A stretch of 64,000 nt of DNA, from contig CM047425.1 of assembly GCA_026168455.1 (NCBI GenBank), positions 45,270,362 through 45,334,361 of the forward strand, in the 5' to 3' direction. Positions 21,298 to 31,975 of this stretch are shown piece after piece. The notes beneath the pieces are model-generated. The model was not told the DNA's origin and made no database searches. It was given only the letters and a program-made list of their open reading frames with translations. Position numbers and translations under genes: made by a program. This stretch comes from Theocolax elegans (lineage: Eukaryota; Arthropoda; Insecta; Hymenoptera; Cerocephalidae). Position 1 is the stretch's first letter. Each line of letters begins with the position of its first letter.

Positions 21298-22150
21298 AAT
21301 TCCTTTTTATTACATGAAACTGTTATAGCTTTAGTTATCCAACCTTTTCTTGGTTTATTTTTATCTCTTTTGTTACTAATATTAGTAACTGTAGCCTTCT
21401 CAATACAAGTTTTAATAGTCGATATTAATACATCAATTGCTAGATTAGGATCAGACATTGTTAGTATATTATTCCAATTATAACCTTTAGCAAAAGAATG
21501 GAGTTTGTTATACTTTAGTAGTACGTTTTTTCTATCAGTTCTAGATACTTTAATCTTTTTAATTGATAAAAATAAAGGAAAATGATCTGTAATTGTGTAT
21601 ATTAATTTGCAAGATTTAGTGTTAAGTGATTTCATTTTAATAAAAAAATTATCAATACAAGATCCATTATCAGATAAGCTAGATGGTCTTGTAATAGATT
21701 GAAAACCTGGATAGTAACCGTTTACTAGAATATTATTAGAAATTCTTGGCTAACATTGTCTAAACCCAAAATATCAATATTAAAATCTCCTACTATTATA
21801 TGATTAGTGATATTTTTTTTTTTTTAACAATTCTTTTATATTCATAAGAAAATCCGTCTTACTTATATCGTGAGATCTATATATGAAGAAATTTCTATAT
21901 TTACTATTTCGTTATTTATACGTGTATTGAGAATTTTAAGTTACCAATTTCTATTATTTCAGTAAATTCATTTATATTTTCATCAATATAAATAACGACA
22001 CCGTCCGATTTATTCAATTTTATTATTGTAATGCATTTTGTAACCTTTTAGATTAAAGTATTGATAATATTCCAAATTCCAAGTTTCAGCACAAACAATC
22101 ATAAAAGGCTTAATGCTCAGACCATTAATTAAAATTTCTAATTTGTTAAA
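21290..22150 (-). pseudogene. Second, duplicated copy of the endonuclease block
   Basis: Repeats the 22155-23013 sequence but with several single-base indels (a T-run near 21810-21825, missing bases near 21740, 21880 and 21942), so no long frame survives except 21635-21291 (TDHFPLFLS to GWITKAITV). That surviving part leads correctly into the downstream ORF2 sequence, so this copy provides the contiguous ORF2 connection and the 22155-23203 copy provides the ORF1 connection. Confidence 0.75.
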
Positions 22151-22363
22151 TATAAAATTCCTTTTTATTACATGAAACAGTTATAGCTTTAGTTATCCAA
22201 CCTTTTCTTGGTTTATTTTTATCTCTTTGTTACTAATATTAGTAACTGTAGCCTTCTCAATACAAGTTTTAGTAGTCGATATTAATACATCAATTGCTAG
22301 ATAGGATCAGACATTGTTAGTATATTATTCCAATTATAACCTTTAGCAAAAGAATGGAGTTTG

Positions 22364-23203
22364 TTATACTTTAGTAGTACGTTTTTTTCTATCAGTTCTA
22401 GATACTTTAATCTTTTTAATTGATAAAAATAAAGGAAAATGATCTGTAATTGTGTATATTAATTTGCAAGATTTAGTGTTAAGTGATTTCATTTTAATAA
22501 AAAAATTATCAATACAAGATCCATTATCAGATAAGCTAGATGGTCTTGTAATAGATTGAAAATCTGGATAGTAACCGTTTACTAGAATATTAATTAGAAA
22601 TTCTTGGCTAACATTGTCTAAACCCAAAATATCAATATTAAAATCTCCTACTATTATATGATTAGTGATATTTTTTTTTATTTTTAACAATTCTTTTATA
22701 TTCATAAGAAAATCCGTCTTACTTATATCGTGAGATCTATATATAGAAGAAATTTCTATATTTACTATTTCGTTATTTATACGTGTATTGAGAATTTTAA
22801 GTTCACCAATTTCTATTATTTCAGTAAATTCATTTATATTTTCATCAATATAAATAACGACATCGTCCGATTTATTCAATTTTTTATTATTGTAATGCAT
22901 TTTGTAACCTTTTAGATTAAAGTATTGATAATATTCCAAATTCCAAGTTTCAGCACAAACAATCATAAAAGGCTTAATGCTCAGACCATTAATTAAAATT
23001 TCTAATTTGTTAAAATTCGCATTTAAACTTCTTATATTAATATATAAGATATTGTCCTTATTAGAATTTATATAAGTATTTAAAGTATCAAAATTTTTTA
23101 CAACCAATTCTTTTTTTAAAGTATCATTTAATATCTCAGAAATCACTTCAATGTTGCTTTCCATTTTGATGATCTTGCTGCATACTTGAGCTGTTTGATG
23201 CAA
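22364..23203 (-). pseudogene. LINE ORF2 N-terminus: APE endonuclease
   Basis: 279 codons with the endonuclease motifs in order: YINIRSLNANFNKLE (Asn), VCAETWNLEYY (Glu), SSIYRSHD, IIVGDFNIDIL, SDNGSCIDNFFIK and ITDHFPLFLS (Asp-His). The enzyme nicks target DNA to prime reverse transcription. The frame breaks at 22364 in a run of T/A (one extra T compared with the sister copy at 21530), then continues a short way to about 22155, where the duplicated block begins again. Confidence 0.8.
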
Positions 23204-24587
23204 TTGATGATACCGACATAGTAGATTTAGCCTTTATCCTATTTACCTTCCTATTAGTTATATGTTTAAAATCTAATTTACCGATGTATCTTGGTATACT
23301 TGGACTCATCGGATAATCAATGTTATCTATAAATTTTTTAATTTTCATTTTTAACACTTGGCAGCACTCACTATCATTAGCCACATGTTTAAAGTCATAA
23401 TTTTTGTTAAATTTATTATTGTGATATACACAATTTACACAAGCTAGTTTATCTATATTCATGCAATTTTCGGTATTATGAGGACCAGCGCACTTCAAAC
23501 AAACTTTACTATTTATACACTTATTACCACTATGTCCAAATCTTCCACAATTGTAACACGGTCTTATATCGATAATGTCATATACTCTACAGTTTTGATA
23601 ACCAATAAAAACTCTATTTTTATTTTCTCTTATGTATTTGTAAATATCACTCGTTACTTCTATTATAACACTTTCTAGCCTCGTTCTCGTGTTTTCATAT
23701 CTGTGCACAACATTGCATTCAGTATTAAATTCTTTAAAATTTCTTTCATTTAAATCATTTTCTATAGCTTTAGTATTTAGATTTTCAAAATTATCAATCC
23801 CTACTATTTTAAGCTTAGGTTTAAATACTTCTTCTTTTTTGACTTCACATATATTTGATAATTTTTCTTTCAAAATTTTTTCCGTCTCAGTAGCACTTTT
23901 TTCGTTCATACATTCCACTATCACTTCAGAATTATTTTTATTATAAATTTGCTTAGTTTGCACAGATTTCTTTTTTATCAAGTAATGCGCGACACATTTC
24001 TTGATGTCGTATTTGTCCTCTTTATTATTTATTTTCTTGATTATTAATTTCGGTACTTTTTTTGGTTTAATATTTTCGTAATTAATAACTTGTGAATATA
24101 AAGGGTTCTTTACAACATTGTCTATTTCCTTGTCTTGTTCCAAAGCACTTTTTAATAGTAAATTTTTATTACTCATTTCTGATACCAGTTGTTTTAACAA
24201 TTTATTTTCGATTCTTAAAGTTTCAAGTTCTGATTGATCACTAGTTAGATTTAAATCTACATTATTTGTTTCATTAATAATATCATTTAAATATTCTTCT
24301 CTTATTTGTAGCCTTTGTTGTAATTTTATTTGTGCAATAATGCACTTTGCTGTTTCTTTCAGACACGTGTCTTTTGTAATTTTTGAGGTTAGATTTAGAC
24401 TTGAGTGTTCCGGGCAAATAATAAAAGCATTACTAATTGCAATTCCACTTTTTGATTTATTAAAGTCACTCTTATGATATATATTCTCACAAATTAAGCA
24501 CGTCACAGTTGTTACTTTACTTTTTGGATGACATTTAAAGAAAACTTCTTCATCCAGATCGGGAGTGTCTACCACTCCCGACGCCAT
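23148..24587 (-). CDS. LINE ORF1 protein (Gag-like, zinc knuckles)
   Basis: 479 intact codons from an ATG (MASGVVDTPDLDEE). The N-terminal 15-60 region has Cys/His pairs (TCLICENIYHKS, IICPEH) that resemble a PHD/RING-type finger. Residues ~90-155 are coiled-coil-like. Zinc knuckles follow at 344-357 (CYNCGRFGHSGNKC), 363-375 (CLKCAGPHNTENC) and a third Cys pair at 383-386. The C-terminus is Ser-rich. ORF1 proteins of this type bind LINE RNA and form the RNP needed for target-primed reverse transcription. Its end overlaps the ORF2 start by 56 bases in another frame, as expected for reinitiation or frameshift expression of ORF2. It is the best-preserved gene in the window. Confidence 0.85.
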   Translation of the reverse strand: MASGVVDTPDLDEEVFFKCHPKSKVTTVTCLICENIYHKSDFNKSKSGIAISNAFIICPEHSSLNLTSKITKDTCLKETAKCIIAQIKLQQRLQIREEYLNDIINETNNVDLNLTSDQSELETLRIENKLLKQLVSEMSNKNLLLKSALEQDKEIDNVVKNPLYSQVINYENIKPKKVPKLIIKKINNKEDKYDIKKCVAHYLIKKKSVQTKQIYNKNNSEVIVECMNEKSATETEKILKEKLSNICEVKKEEVFKPKLKIVGIDNFENLNTKAIENDLNERNFKEFNTECNVVHRYENTRTRLESVIIEVTSDIYKYIRENKNRVFIGYQNCRVYDIIDIRPCYNCGRFGHSGNKCINSKVCLKCAGPHNTENCMNIDKLACVNCVYHNNKFNKNYDFKHVANDSECCQVLKMKIKKFIDNIDYPMSPSIPRYIGKLDFKHITNRKVNRIKAKSTMSVSSIASNSSSMQQDHQNGKQH

Positions 24588-24600
24588 GATGGCGTTTTTT

Positions 24601-24779
24601 CAATATGTTTTAAAACATTTTTTCACGAGGAGCATTCTTAAAATTAACTTATAATTAGATTAACCACTAACATAATGTTACACAAGAAAACATCAAATTT
24701 GTCTAGTTTGTAAGATTCAGTTAAAGAAGGATAACTGGCGAGAGATAACTTAAAGAAATTAAGAGAGTTCAATTCGAAT
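24601..24779. other. Spacer between LINE fragments
   Basis: No feature seen. The 5' end of the upstream LINE probably lies within the first few tens of bases. Confidence 0.3.
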
Positions 24780-25450
24780 CATGCGAAATGTACTAGATTT
24801 ATGAAACGTGTAACGGTAATCATGAATGATTTGTTTAAGGCTTTAGTGCGGGGCATCAGGTAATTTACAAATCTAGGAGGAAGTCTGGACCGAGAGAAAG
24901 TTGAAGTGGTTTTAATGAAATGTTTCGCAAGGTAAGGTTAATAATGGAAAATAACGTTGTAGGCTAATGATCCATGTGAAGTGTGAGTCTGGACACGTTT
25001 AGGCTTGACTGGACTTCTAGTTTCAAGCGATATGAAGTAAATCAGCACGTTGAGGAATATTTCCCTATACACATCTGACGTATGTATTTAAGAGCCTTCC
25101 AAATTTTGTATTTATTTTTTGATAAACATAATCACACTGCAACATAATTAGTGACTTTATAAAACTCTTTACAAAGCATTTAAACAGTGCACTTTTGTAC
25201 AATACCCCATTTTACTCTCTTAGGGATCGCTAAGACATATTTGGACCAATCTAGAATAGGAGTAATCCACACTCCAAGTGATTTAACTTCATTTTCGTTT
25301 TGCAGATAAGAGTTCTATAATTTAAATCTTAGAGTAGTACCTAAATTGTTACGTAAAACAAAATTTTGATTACCCAGAATCATAATTTGGGTCTTATTGA
25401 TGTTAAGTTTAAGACGCATCTTGGGTGTCATGAGAAACACCAGCTTCAAA
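24780..25450 (-). pseudogene. Second LINE family: RT thumb/C-terminal relic
   Basis: The minus strand reads RLKLNINKTQIMILG, then VKSLGVWITPILDW (the conserved post-RT LGV...L.W motif of LINEs), and further down fragments such as LPYRLKL. It has many stops. It belongs with the RT fragment at 27638-28277, which stops just before the equivalent of this point. Confidence 0.55.
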
Positions 25451-25847
25451 ATTAGCTAAGTAAGGAGGATAATAGCGGTGGTTATCATTGGTAAAGATCA
25501 TGAAAATTATTGTGCTTCAAAACCTTAGATTTACACTTTTTGAGGTTGGAATAACTTTTAAAGAAATTACTTTGAGCACCTAAAATTTTTTTTCTGTTTT
25601 CTGGATAAAATTTTCAGTCTGTACCCAAAATTTGGTGTATTTTCAAATTTTGATCCAACCAATTGACGTGAAATGGCCCATATATTTTGGCGGCACGTGG
25701 CCCGGGTAACCACCTTATAATTATGTTATAATAAATAAATCATTTTGTAAGTTGAATTAATCTATTGAACTTATTTGTTTTCATCGCTTCCGCGGACATA
25801 TTTAATTTTTTTGTCGTCTGTAGTAAATGTAAAATGTTAGTAGAGTC

Positions 25848-26033
25848 CTAATTGGTCAGATATATCTCTGTAAGCGCAAATACATCAAATGACTGTCGGT
25901 AAGTAGAAAATTCTATGGTTGAGAAATAAATTTTTAAACGGTTGATGTTACTATGACAGATATAAAAAGATTTGGAATGAGAATTAATATTCAGATCGAT
26001 TAACAATTCTTCAAGAAGATTAATAGGACTCAA
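25848..26033 (-). pseudogene. LINE endonuclease N-terminal fragment
   Basis: About 45 codons: FYICHSNINRLKIYFSTIE and DVFALTEIYLTN match the start of APE endonucleases (usually N-I-x-S-L and E-T-W-L). This is exactly the part missing from the fragment at 28568-29362, so it may be a displaced piece of the same family. Confidence 0.55.
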
Positions 26034-26039
26034 AGGGAG

Positions 26040-26600
26040 ACAGTATCGCGAGTTAAATCTCTTAATTTAATCTAATCAGCGGTACCCCTTTTACCTTACA
26101 GATTAAGACATAAAACGAATGAGTAAGAGGTCTTGCGTAACCAAATTCAACGTAACGACAAAGCGCCTTCTTTCCTAAATCAAGTAAATGTTTATGTTAA
26201 AGTGGTTGGATATAAAGTGCAGAGTCGCCTCCTTTCCAATGATGCCCGAGACCGTGACACCTTCTAGGTGTCCCGCTCTTTCAACAATAAAGTTGCGGAC
26301 AGTTGGGGAAAATAATGTAAAAACTAGACTTAAGGGGAGCATGAACAGAATTACTTATTAATTGTAATGCAGACAAAGACGAATAGCCTTATGGAGCGGG
26401 GACTAAAGTCGATAGTCCGTCTTACCATCAAAGATAATTTAATAGCAGAAAGGTCACCCTCATTTGTGGTGGTGCATCTCGAGGTAAACCGAAAAGAAGG
26501 ATATCGCAAAATTTTTTAGCCTAACACGAGTTGTCCATCTAGATGTTATTAAGGTATTATCAGCTATATTAACCGGGAGTGCCTCCGTATCAGTTTCCAA
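26040..26600. other. Unassigned stretch, possibly LINE-derived
   Basis: No clear frame. GC content and sparse coding-like stretches on the minus strand suggest decayed LINE ORF1 sequence, but I cannot support a domain. Confidence 0.25.
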
Positions 26601-26602
26601 GA

Positions 26603-26810
26603 GGCCTGCGATGGCTCGGTCGGTAGGGCGTTGGACTCGTAATCTAGAGGTCCCAGGTTCGGTTCCCGGTACAGGCCGATTGATAGAAGCACCACTGGGG
26701 AATGTATTTTCAACAAGTGCTTTCTTAACAAAGACATCGTATGACCTCCATCGCTGATTAGCACCAGTTTGGGAGCATAAAAAGAGCGACGTTAAAATAA
26801 TATGTATATA
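26603..26810 (+). mobile_element. tRNA-derived SINE
   Basis: 26603-26677 folds roughly as a tRNA: acceptor arms GGCCTG/CAGGCC, box A TGGCTCGGTCGGTAGGGC, anticodon-loop CTCGTAA (CGT) and box B GGTTCGGTTCC. Mismatches in the acceptor and T stems, plus a ~120-bp body (through ACCTCCATCGCTGATTAGCA) ending in AAAATAATATGTATATATAG, show it is a SINE and not a functional tRNA-Thr gene. Confidence 0.75.
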
Positions 26811-26830
26811 TAGATATATAAACTTCCCAA

Positions 26831-26998
26831 TAGGGGTTTATGGCGCCCGAAATGTTAAATTTGGGTCTTCTGTCTGCTTCCCACCACTGGTTGGGGTGGG
26901 CGGGTTATGGAGCTCTGGCGTCATAACCTGAAGGTCTCTCTTCCTCGTACTAAAGTACGTATCTTCCCTCTCTGTCATGAGCGCCATAAACCCCGAAA
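26831..26998. mobile_element. ~170-bp MITE-like element with short TIRs
   Basis: GGGGTTTATGGCGCCCGA near 26835 is matched in reverse by GAGCGCCATAAACCCCGAAA near 26981. It has no coding capacity and lies between the SINE and a fragment of the foldback family, both in TA-rich context. Confidence 0.5.
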
Positions 26999-27007
26999 TT
27001 TAAAATT

Positions 27008-27194
27008 ATATATATGGGTGGTTCTCTGCGACATCGAAGATGAAAAAAATAAATATTGCTTTAACTGTGGGAATATGTTTTAGAGGTATCCAGTAGTTCT
27101 CCTGAATTTTTTCAGATTTTTTCGGGGCCATTATTTTAAGTTACAGAGAGTCAAAGTTGACATTTTAGCACTTTTTTGCATTATATGCCCATTT
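27008..27194 (-). repeat. Terminal fragment of the giant-palindrome family
   Basis: TATATGGGTGGTTCTCTGCG to TATATGCCCATTT matches the outer ~185 bases of the left arm at 39780 with a few substitutions. It is truncated on its inner side. Confidence 0.8.
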
Positions 27195-27254
27195 CGTCTC
27201 CTCGAAGTGAATGGAGAGCAGTTCGAGCACTTAAAGTAAGATGAGATTATTACT

Positions 27255-27625
27255 GCTAATAATTAAGTGTGAGAAGCAAGGGGACTCACGTTAATCAAGC
27301 ACCCCAAACGTGAGAGGCAAGGGGACTCACGCTAATCAAGCATCCCAAAGGAAACAGATTTTACTACGTCCACGTCGTTGTTCCTAGGTAACGCTAAATG
27401 TAATAAAAATGACCTCGCAATGACCTTGAAGGTTCAAACTTACAGATTGGAGTTAGTCCATAGCAGGTTCGAGTGAAATTTCCCGCTCTTTTGATTGTTG
27501 TCGAGAAAAATAGCCGATTTCATTAAAAAAAAGTTAACCTTCGAATGACCTTCAAGGTCTAACGCTAGATCAAATCCAAGGTCACCATTGGATACCATTA
27601 TTACAAGAATTCCCTTGACCTTTTT
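27255..27625. repeat. Decayed inverted relic of the 2309-5334 transposon, plus AAGGTCA motifs
   Basis: GAGGCAAGGGGACTCACG ... AATCAAGCATCCCAAAGG ... CTACGTCCACGTCGTTG is the reverse of 2815-2890 in the DNA transposon. The unit GTGAGARGCAAGGGGACTCA...AATCAAGCAYCCCAAA is itself repeated twice in tandem (~41 bp). Downstream are several GACCTTGA/TCAAGGTC motifs. Confidence 0.6.
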
Positions 27626-27637
27626 AATACCTCTGAG

Positions 27638-28277
27638 TCAAACAAGTACGATCGAATTAATAAAGATGACAAAAAATATAGGCTGAGGTGCAGAGCCTTG
27701 CGAAACTCCAGATGATGTTTCGATAAATTGTGATGGGGCACCGTCTACATCAATAACAGCTTGAGATCTATTGGATAAATATGAATGAAACCATCTAATC
27801 GATTTTTCATCATAATTTAAATTTTTAAAAGTACTCAAAAGTTTGACATGGTCAATTGTGTCAAAAGCCTTCTTAAAATCGAAAAGTAACAAGAAAGTTA
27901 CCATACCCTTCTCAATTGATATGTGAGCTACGGATGTACGGTGTATATGAGCTACGGAAACCAGATTGTACAGATGACAAAACATTATTTCTTTCTAGAT
28001 GCTCCGTAACTTGACGTGTAATCAAATAATCGAATACTTTCGCAAAATGCACAAGATTTGCAATTGGTCTTGTGTCGGAAGGTAATAATGGGGTCGTAAC
28101 TTTATTAAGAGGGATGATCAAAGCACGCTTCCAAGCTTCAGGATATGTGCTACATTCTATTGACAAGTTAAATAACTTTGCGACAGCAGGCACAATTAAT
28201 GGAAAAACATCTTTAAAGTATGGAAGAGAAAGGCCATCTAAACTTAGACTCTTGAGGCATACTTTTAGAGCACTCAT
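27638..28277 (-). pseudogene. Second LINE family: reverse transcriptase fragment
   Basis: Motifs in order: LSLPYFKDVFP, WKRALIIPLNKV, SDTRPIANLVHFAKVFD, SSVQSGFRSSY, LLFDFKKAFDTIDHVKLL (first catalytic Asp) and SSGVSQGSAPQPIFFVIFIN. A frameshift lies near 27950. It ends before the YADD box, so it cannot be active. It continues the endonuclease fragment at 28568-29362 after a non-open gap. Confidence 0.75.
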
Positions 28278-28567
28278 AACCTGTTCAGAGGAGATAGGTT
28301 GCAGCGAAAACTATGGATATACAGATACTGAGGGGGAATTAATAATGCCAACTAATTGTTCAAGAGTACAACAAGGATGACGTTTATTTACAGAGGAGTA
28401 ATAAATTGCCAATTCTTGTTTTGAAAAATATTTTTTTTAAGGTGAGTTTGCAGTCGGTTTAGTGATGCCTAATTGTAGTAAAATTCGCCAACATTGCGAT
28501 TGCCCTGGGGCTTCAAGCATTTGTTCTTCATAATAAGCATCACGAGTAAACTTGTTTATAGTGAATC

Positions 28568-29362
28568 TCATATTCCTTGAGTCTTATATTCTAATAACAA
28601 AGATCGGTGGTTTAGTCGCTTAGCTCGCTTATATAGATAGTCACGTTCCCGACATTTAGCTTTCAGAATATTTGTCATCCAAGGGGCAGTACGGGCTCGT
28701 ACTAGCCGAGAAACGATTGGCGCATGTTTATCGAGACCAGAAATAAGGGAATCACGAAAGCCATCTAAAAATGAGTCAACTGTCCACAATTCGTTTAGAC
28801 TATTACTACAAAGCATATCAAATTCAGTTTTTAGTGTAGCAGAAAATTCGGATGGAACAAAGTTTTTAAAATCTCTATACCGATATGATCTGCACTCTGT
28901 GGATAACGATGGTAGACAGTAATCAATGTATAGAAAGTCATGACCATTTATAAAAGGACTTTCGGACTGCTTCATGGTTATAATTTTTTCAATCGAATCC
29001 ACTAAGTTAATATCAAGCCAAGTGTCCGAATTATCACGACGATGAGTGACATTAAATGGAACCAAATATAAGGATGATTCTTTAATTAAGTTCTTAAGGT
29101 GGGAACTGTAATAATCATCCACTAACAGCTTTGAATTAAGATCCCCAGCTATAATGACGTTACTGTACAGATGAGAACAATCATCGAGAGTATTAAAAAA
29201 TTTCGATAACACGTGACTCTTAGGACTCCTATAAACCGAAGCAAACAGTAATTTATTATTGTTCGCAATTATTTCTAATAATAAGTATTCAGTATCGTTG
29301 ACATTATGAATTTGAGGTGCATCCAAAATCCGAAAATTTATGTTACTACGAATATAGAACAT
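28568..29362 (-). pseudogene. Second LINE family: endonuclease C-terminus and linker
   Basis: 264 open codons with FYIRSNINFRILDAP, LLFASVYRSPKSHV, NVIIAGDLNSKL (catalytic Asp/Asn), DTWLDINLV, SPFINGHDFLYIDY (the usual SDH position reads GHD) and then WMTNILKAKCRERDYLYKRA, the linker before RT. The N-terminal endonuclease third is missing; the fragment meets a BEL/Pao element at about 29370. The SDH to GHD change would affect the catalytic Asp-His pair context. Confidence 0.75.
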
Positions 29363-29369
29363 TGGGATA

Positions 29370-29896
29370 TTTGGCTCGTTTATAAACTTGCGGCGCGACT
29401 AGATCCCGAGTTGCGTAAAATTTGGGAATCGGAGTTAAGTGCGAAAGACCGACGTTTGATGGCAGGAATTAACAACGAAGAAGGGGACACGAATGTACTT
29501 GATTGATTTCCAAAATTTATAGATTTAGCGGAATTTTCAGAACAACGTGCGCAAATGTTGAGTTTTATTGCCCCGGAACATAGATCGACACAATGTTATA
29601 AATTAAAAGCTAAATCTCCTTATGAACGCTGGATGGACGTACGTCGTTTACAACTTTGTTTTAATTGTTTTAGATCGCACAAGGCTAGTAATTGCAGGTC
29701 ATTAAATAAATTCGGTACATGTAATAAACGTCACCATACTTCGATTCATGTTGCAGCCACGGGAAACAATTCATCAGTAGGTAGAAAGACGGCAGACAAC
29801 GATCAAGAAAATGAAAAGAAACCCATTAATGTACATACTGTCAGTATGTCACCGCAGAGTTACTCACAAGGGGAGTACTTGACCTCCGGGAAATGA
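29370..29896 (+). pseudogene. BEL/Pao retrotransposon Gag C-terminus
   Basis: The plus frame reads KLAARLDPELRKIWESEL, typical of BEL/Pao Gag, then after a stop and frameshift PYERWMDVRRLQLCFNCFRS and GTCNKRHHTSIH. These are the zinc-knuckle region (CFNC...H...C and C..RHHTSIH) found only in BEL/Pao Gag. Gag forms the particle and binds RNA. The 5' part of the element and its LTR are absent; the fragment abuts an antisense LINE. Confidence 0.75.
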
Positions 29897-30104
29897 ATCT
29901 TATCCTAACTTTGGTGTATCTTTTATAATATAAAAATGTGAAGAAAGCCAAATTATCTCTTGCCAATGGCCACTTTTACGGGAGTTATTCGATATCTAAT
30001 AATAATATTAGTAAAAATTACTTTCAATTTGATCGCTTATAACTCAACGAAACATAAAGCTAGGCACTCAAACCAAAAACCAGAAAAAAGCCATTTTAGC
30101 CACC

Positions 30105-30775
30105 TTGCGGGTACAAGTAATCGGACCGAACGGGCAGTGCACTTGCCCTCGAACATTACTAGATCAGGGTTCCGAGACTTCCTTCGTAATTGATGCTATA
30201 GCACGCTTTGCAGATTTAAACAAGCATCAGGTTAAAATTCCGTTAAACGGTTTAGGGGCAAGTTCCGCAGGTACTGCGCGATCCTATACGTGTTTTGTCA
30301 TACGATCTTTGAGAGATATCTCGTTCTAACTCGAAATCAACGCGTTCGTCCTTCCGAAACTTACTTCAAAATTACCAGCCCGCCGTGCAATGGAAATAAA
30401 GTTGAACATGTTTTCGAACTTCCCGTTGACTGACCCGCAATTTTATACACCGGATTCGAATGATGTAATATTGGGTGCGGACGTGTATGATCAATCGTTA
30501 CGTTCGGATACGCGAAATTTCTTATCATCACTATCAACTGCTCAAAACACCGCCCTCGGATGGATTATCTCAGGTCCTATCTCAATTATCGGTTCACGGC
30601 GGGCGGAAAAACCTCAAGGAGTACACCGTGTATTATACTGTTCAACGCAAGATGCCGACATAAGCGAAATGTTACAATGGTTTTGGGATCTCGCGGAAGT
30701 ACCGAAATCTAGTAAAATTTTAAATGACGTGGAGGAAGTGTGTGAGAATCTATTTACTAACAAGGAGAGGTCACA
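30105..30775 (+). pseudogene. BEL/Pao aspartic protease and start of RT, unit 1
   Basis: Protease: TLLDQGSETSFVIDAIAR, in which LDQGSE is the BEL/Pao form of the catalytic D-S/T-G. It is followed after a frameshift by LTDPQFYTPDSNDVILGADV and TALGWIISGPIS. The RT lead-in follows: LQWFWDLAEVPKS and VEEVCENLF. The palindromic element is inserted right after CENLFT. Further RT sequence (GQFILHLPLKPEIPEVS) is readable beyond the palindrome, to about 31560. Confidence 0.75.
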
Positions 30776-31438
30776 CCCTCTGGAAAACGGATCCTTACCA
30801 AACTCTAGGATATAATTTCTACTATAAAATCATGCAGAAAGCCGGAGTTTTAGTGTCCAATGGCCATTTTTACGATAGATATAAGCAAATAATGAAAAAT
30901 CTCGCCGAAAAAAACCGTTGAGTTTGAATGCTTACAACTCAGGAACAATTAATAATGTAGGTATAAACTAAATTTGGAAGAAAGCTGAGATCAAGTAGAT
31001 ACGTTTTAAAAAAAAAGGAAGCTCAAATATTTTAATATGGTCAAAAGTTATGGGAGAAATAAGAATTAGACGAAATTTTGGGCTAAAAAAATCATTAAAT
31101 TGTAACTTTAAATTTTCGATAAAATTTTGGCTAATTCTTATTTCTCCCATAACTTTTGACCATATTAAAATATTTGAGCTTCCTTTTTTTCAAAATGTAT
31201 CTACTTGACCTCAGATTTCTTTTAAAATTTAGTTTATACCTACATCATTAATTGTTCCTGAGTTATAAGCGTTCAAACTCAACGGTTTTTTCGGCGAGAT
31301 TTTTCATTATTTGCTTATATCTAAAGTAAAAATGGGCATTGCACACTAAAACTCCGGCTTTCTGCATGATTTTATAGTAGAAATTATATCCTAGAGTTTG
31401 GTAAGGATCCGTTTTCCAGAGGGTGTGACCTCTCCTTG
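30761..31438. mobile_element. 678-bp palindromic MITE in BEL/Pao RT, unit 1
   Basis: Almost perfectly self-complementary: it begins CAAGGAGAGGTCACACCCTC and ends with the reverse complement, the axis near 31100. TAA flanks both sides (30758-30760 and 31439-31441), a 3-bp target duplication. The reading frame of the BEL/Pao RT resumes outside it, proving insertion. No coding capacity. Confidence 0.85.
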
Positions 31439-31559
31439 TAAGACTTGTATTCGCGATTATCAGGGTCAATTTATTCTGCATCTCCCCCTTAAACCTGAAA
31501 TTCCGGAAGTATCGGCGGAAATTCGATATGCATCGTCGATTTGCAAAGTGATATTCGCG

Positions 31560-31975
31560 TTCCTATTATAATAATAATTAATAATTAACCGATGGGCCGC
31601 ATTGCACAATACAGTTGTTATATTAGCGAAGATGCCGGCAATGTCACCAGGAACAAGTTTGCTGAGACGCACGATGCGGAGGATTCGGTCAATCCTCCTT
31701 CCCTCAACGCGATCTAAATTAAATAATTAATATGTCGGCGGGAGCGGGGAGAGCTCAATAATCACGCGTAATTTGACTAAAATAAAAATAAGGCATATAT
31801 TTTCAATAAATTACAAAATGGCCATCCAGGTCTCGTATTGCGACATTTCTCTTCGCGCGGGCAGAAATATCGGGAGTCAACCGGATCGAGGTACTCGCCT
31901 GCGGTTGACTTCGCCCCGCTATCTGCTGTTCGGGTACCGGCGTAACCGAACACACTCCTGAGTAAATCACTCACT
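31560..31975. other. Unassigned segment, possible LTR-like sequence, unit 1
   Basis: Lies between the BEL/Pao RT remnant and the antisense gypsy integrase. On the minus strand a GC-rich block starts TGTGTTCGGTTACGCC near 31955, right after the integrase relic. It could be a decayed LTR, but I see no second copy apart from the tandem duplicate. A run of about 20 G with one A occurs at 31986-32007. Confidence 0.3.

Larger units (their letters stand above)
17956..24600 (-). mobile_element. APE-type LINE with ORF1 and ORF2, internally duplicated
   Basis: A near full-length non-LTR retrotransposon on the minus strand: ORF1 (24587-23148), then ORF2 endonuclease and reverse transcriptase, then a ~240-bp 3' UTR (18235-17997) and a tail of (TAAA)n/(TAAAA)n type (17957-17995). 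Two internal tandem partial duplications interrupt it: the endonuclease block (21292-22150 repeats 22155-23013) and the RT block (about 18470-19690 repeats 19677-20915). Motifs place it in the CR1/Jockey-like group of LINEs; finer assignment needs a tree. Confidence 0.8.

Noticed and set aside
26603..26677. Functional tRNA-Thr(CGT) gene
   Set aside because: Stem mismatches in the acceptor and T arms and a typical SINE body with an A/T-rich tail downstream.
29306..29506. Single plus-strand gene starting MNLRCIQNPKIYV
   Set aside because: The frame bridges two unrelated things: antisense LINE endonuclease up to ~29370 and BEL/Pao gag after it.
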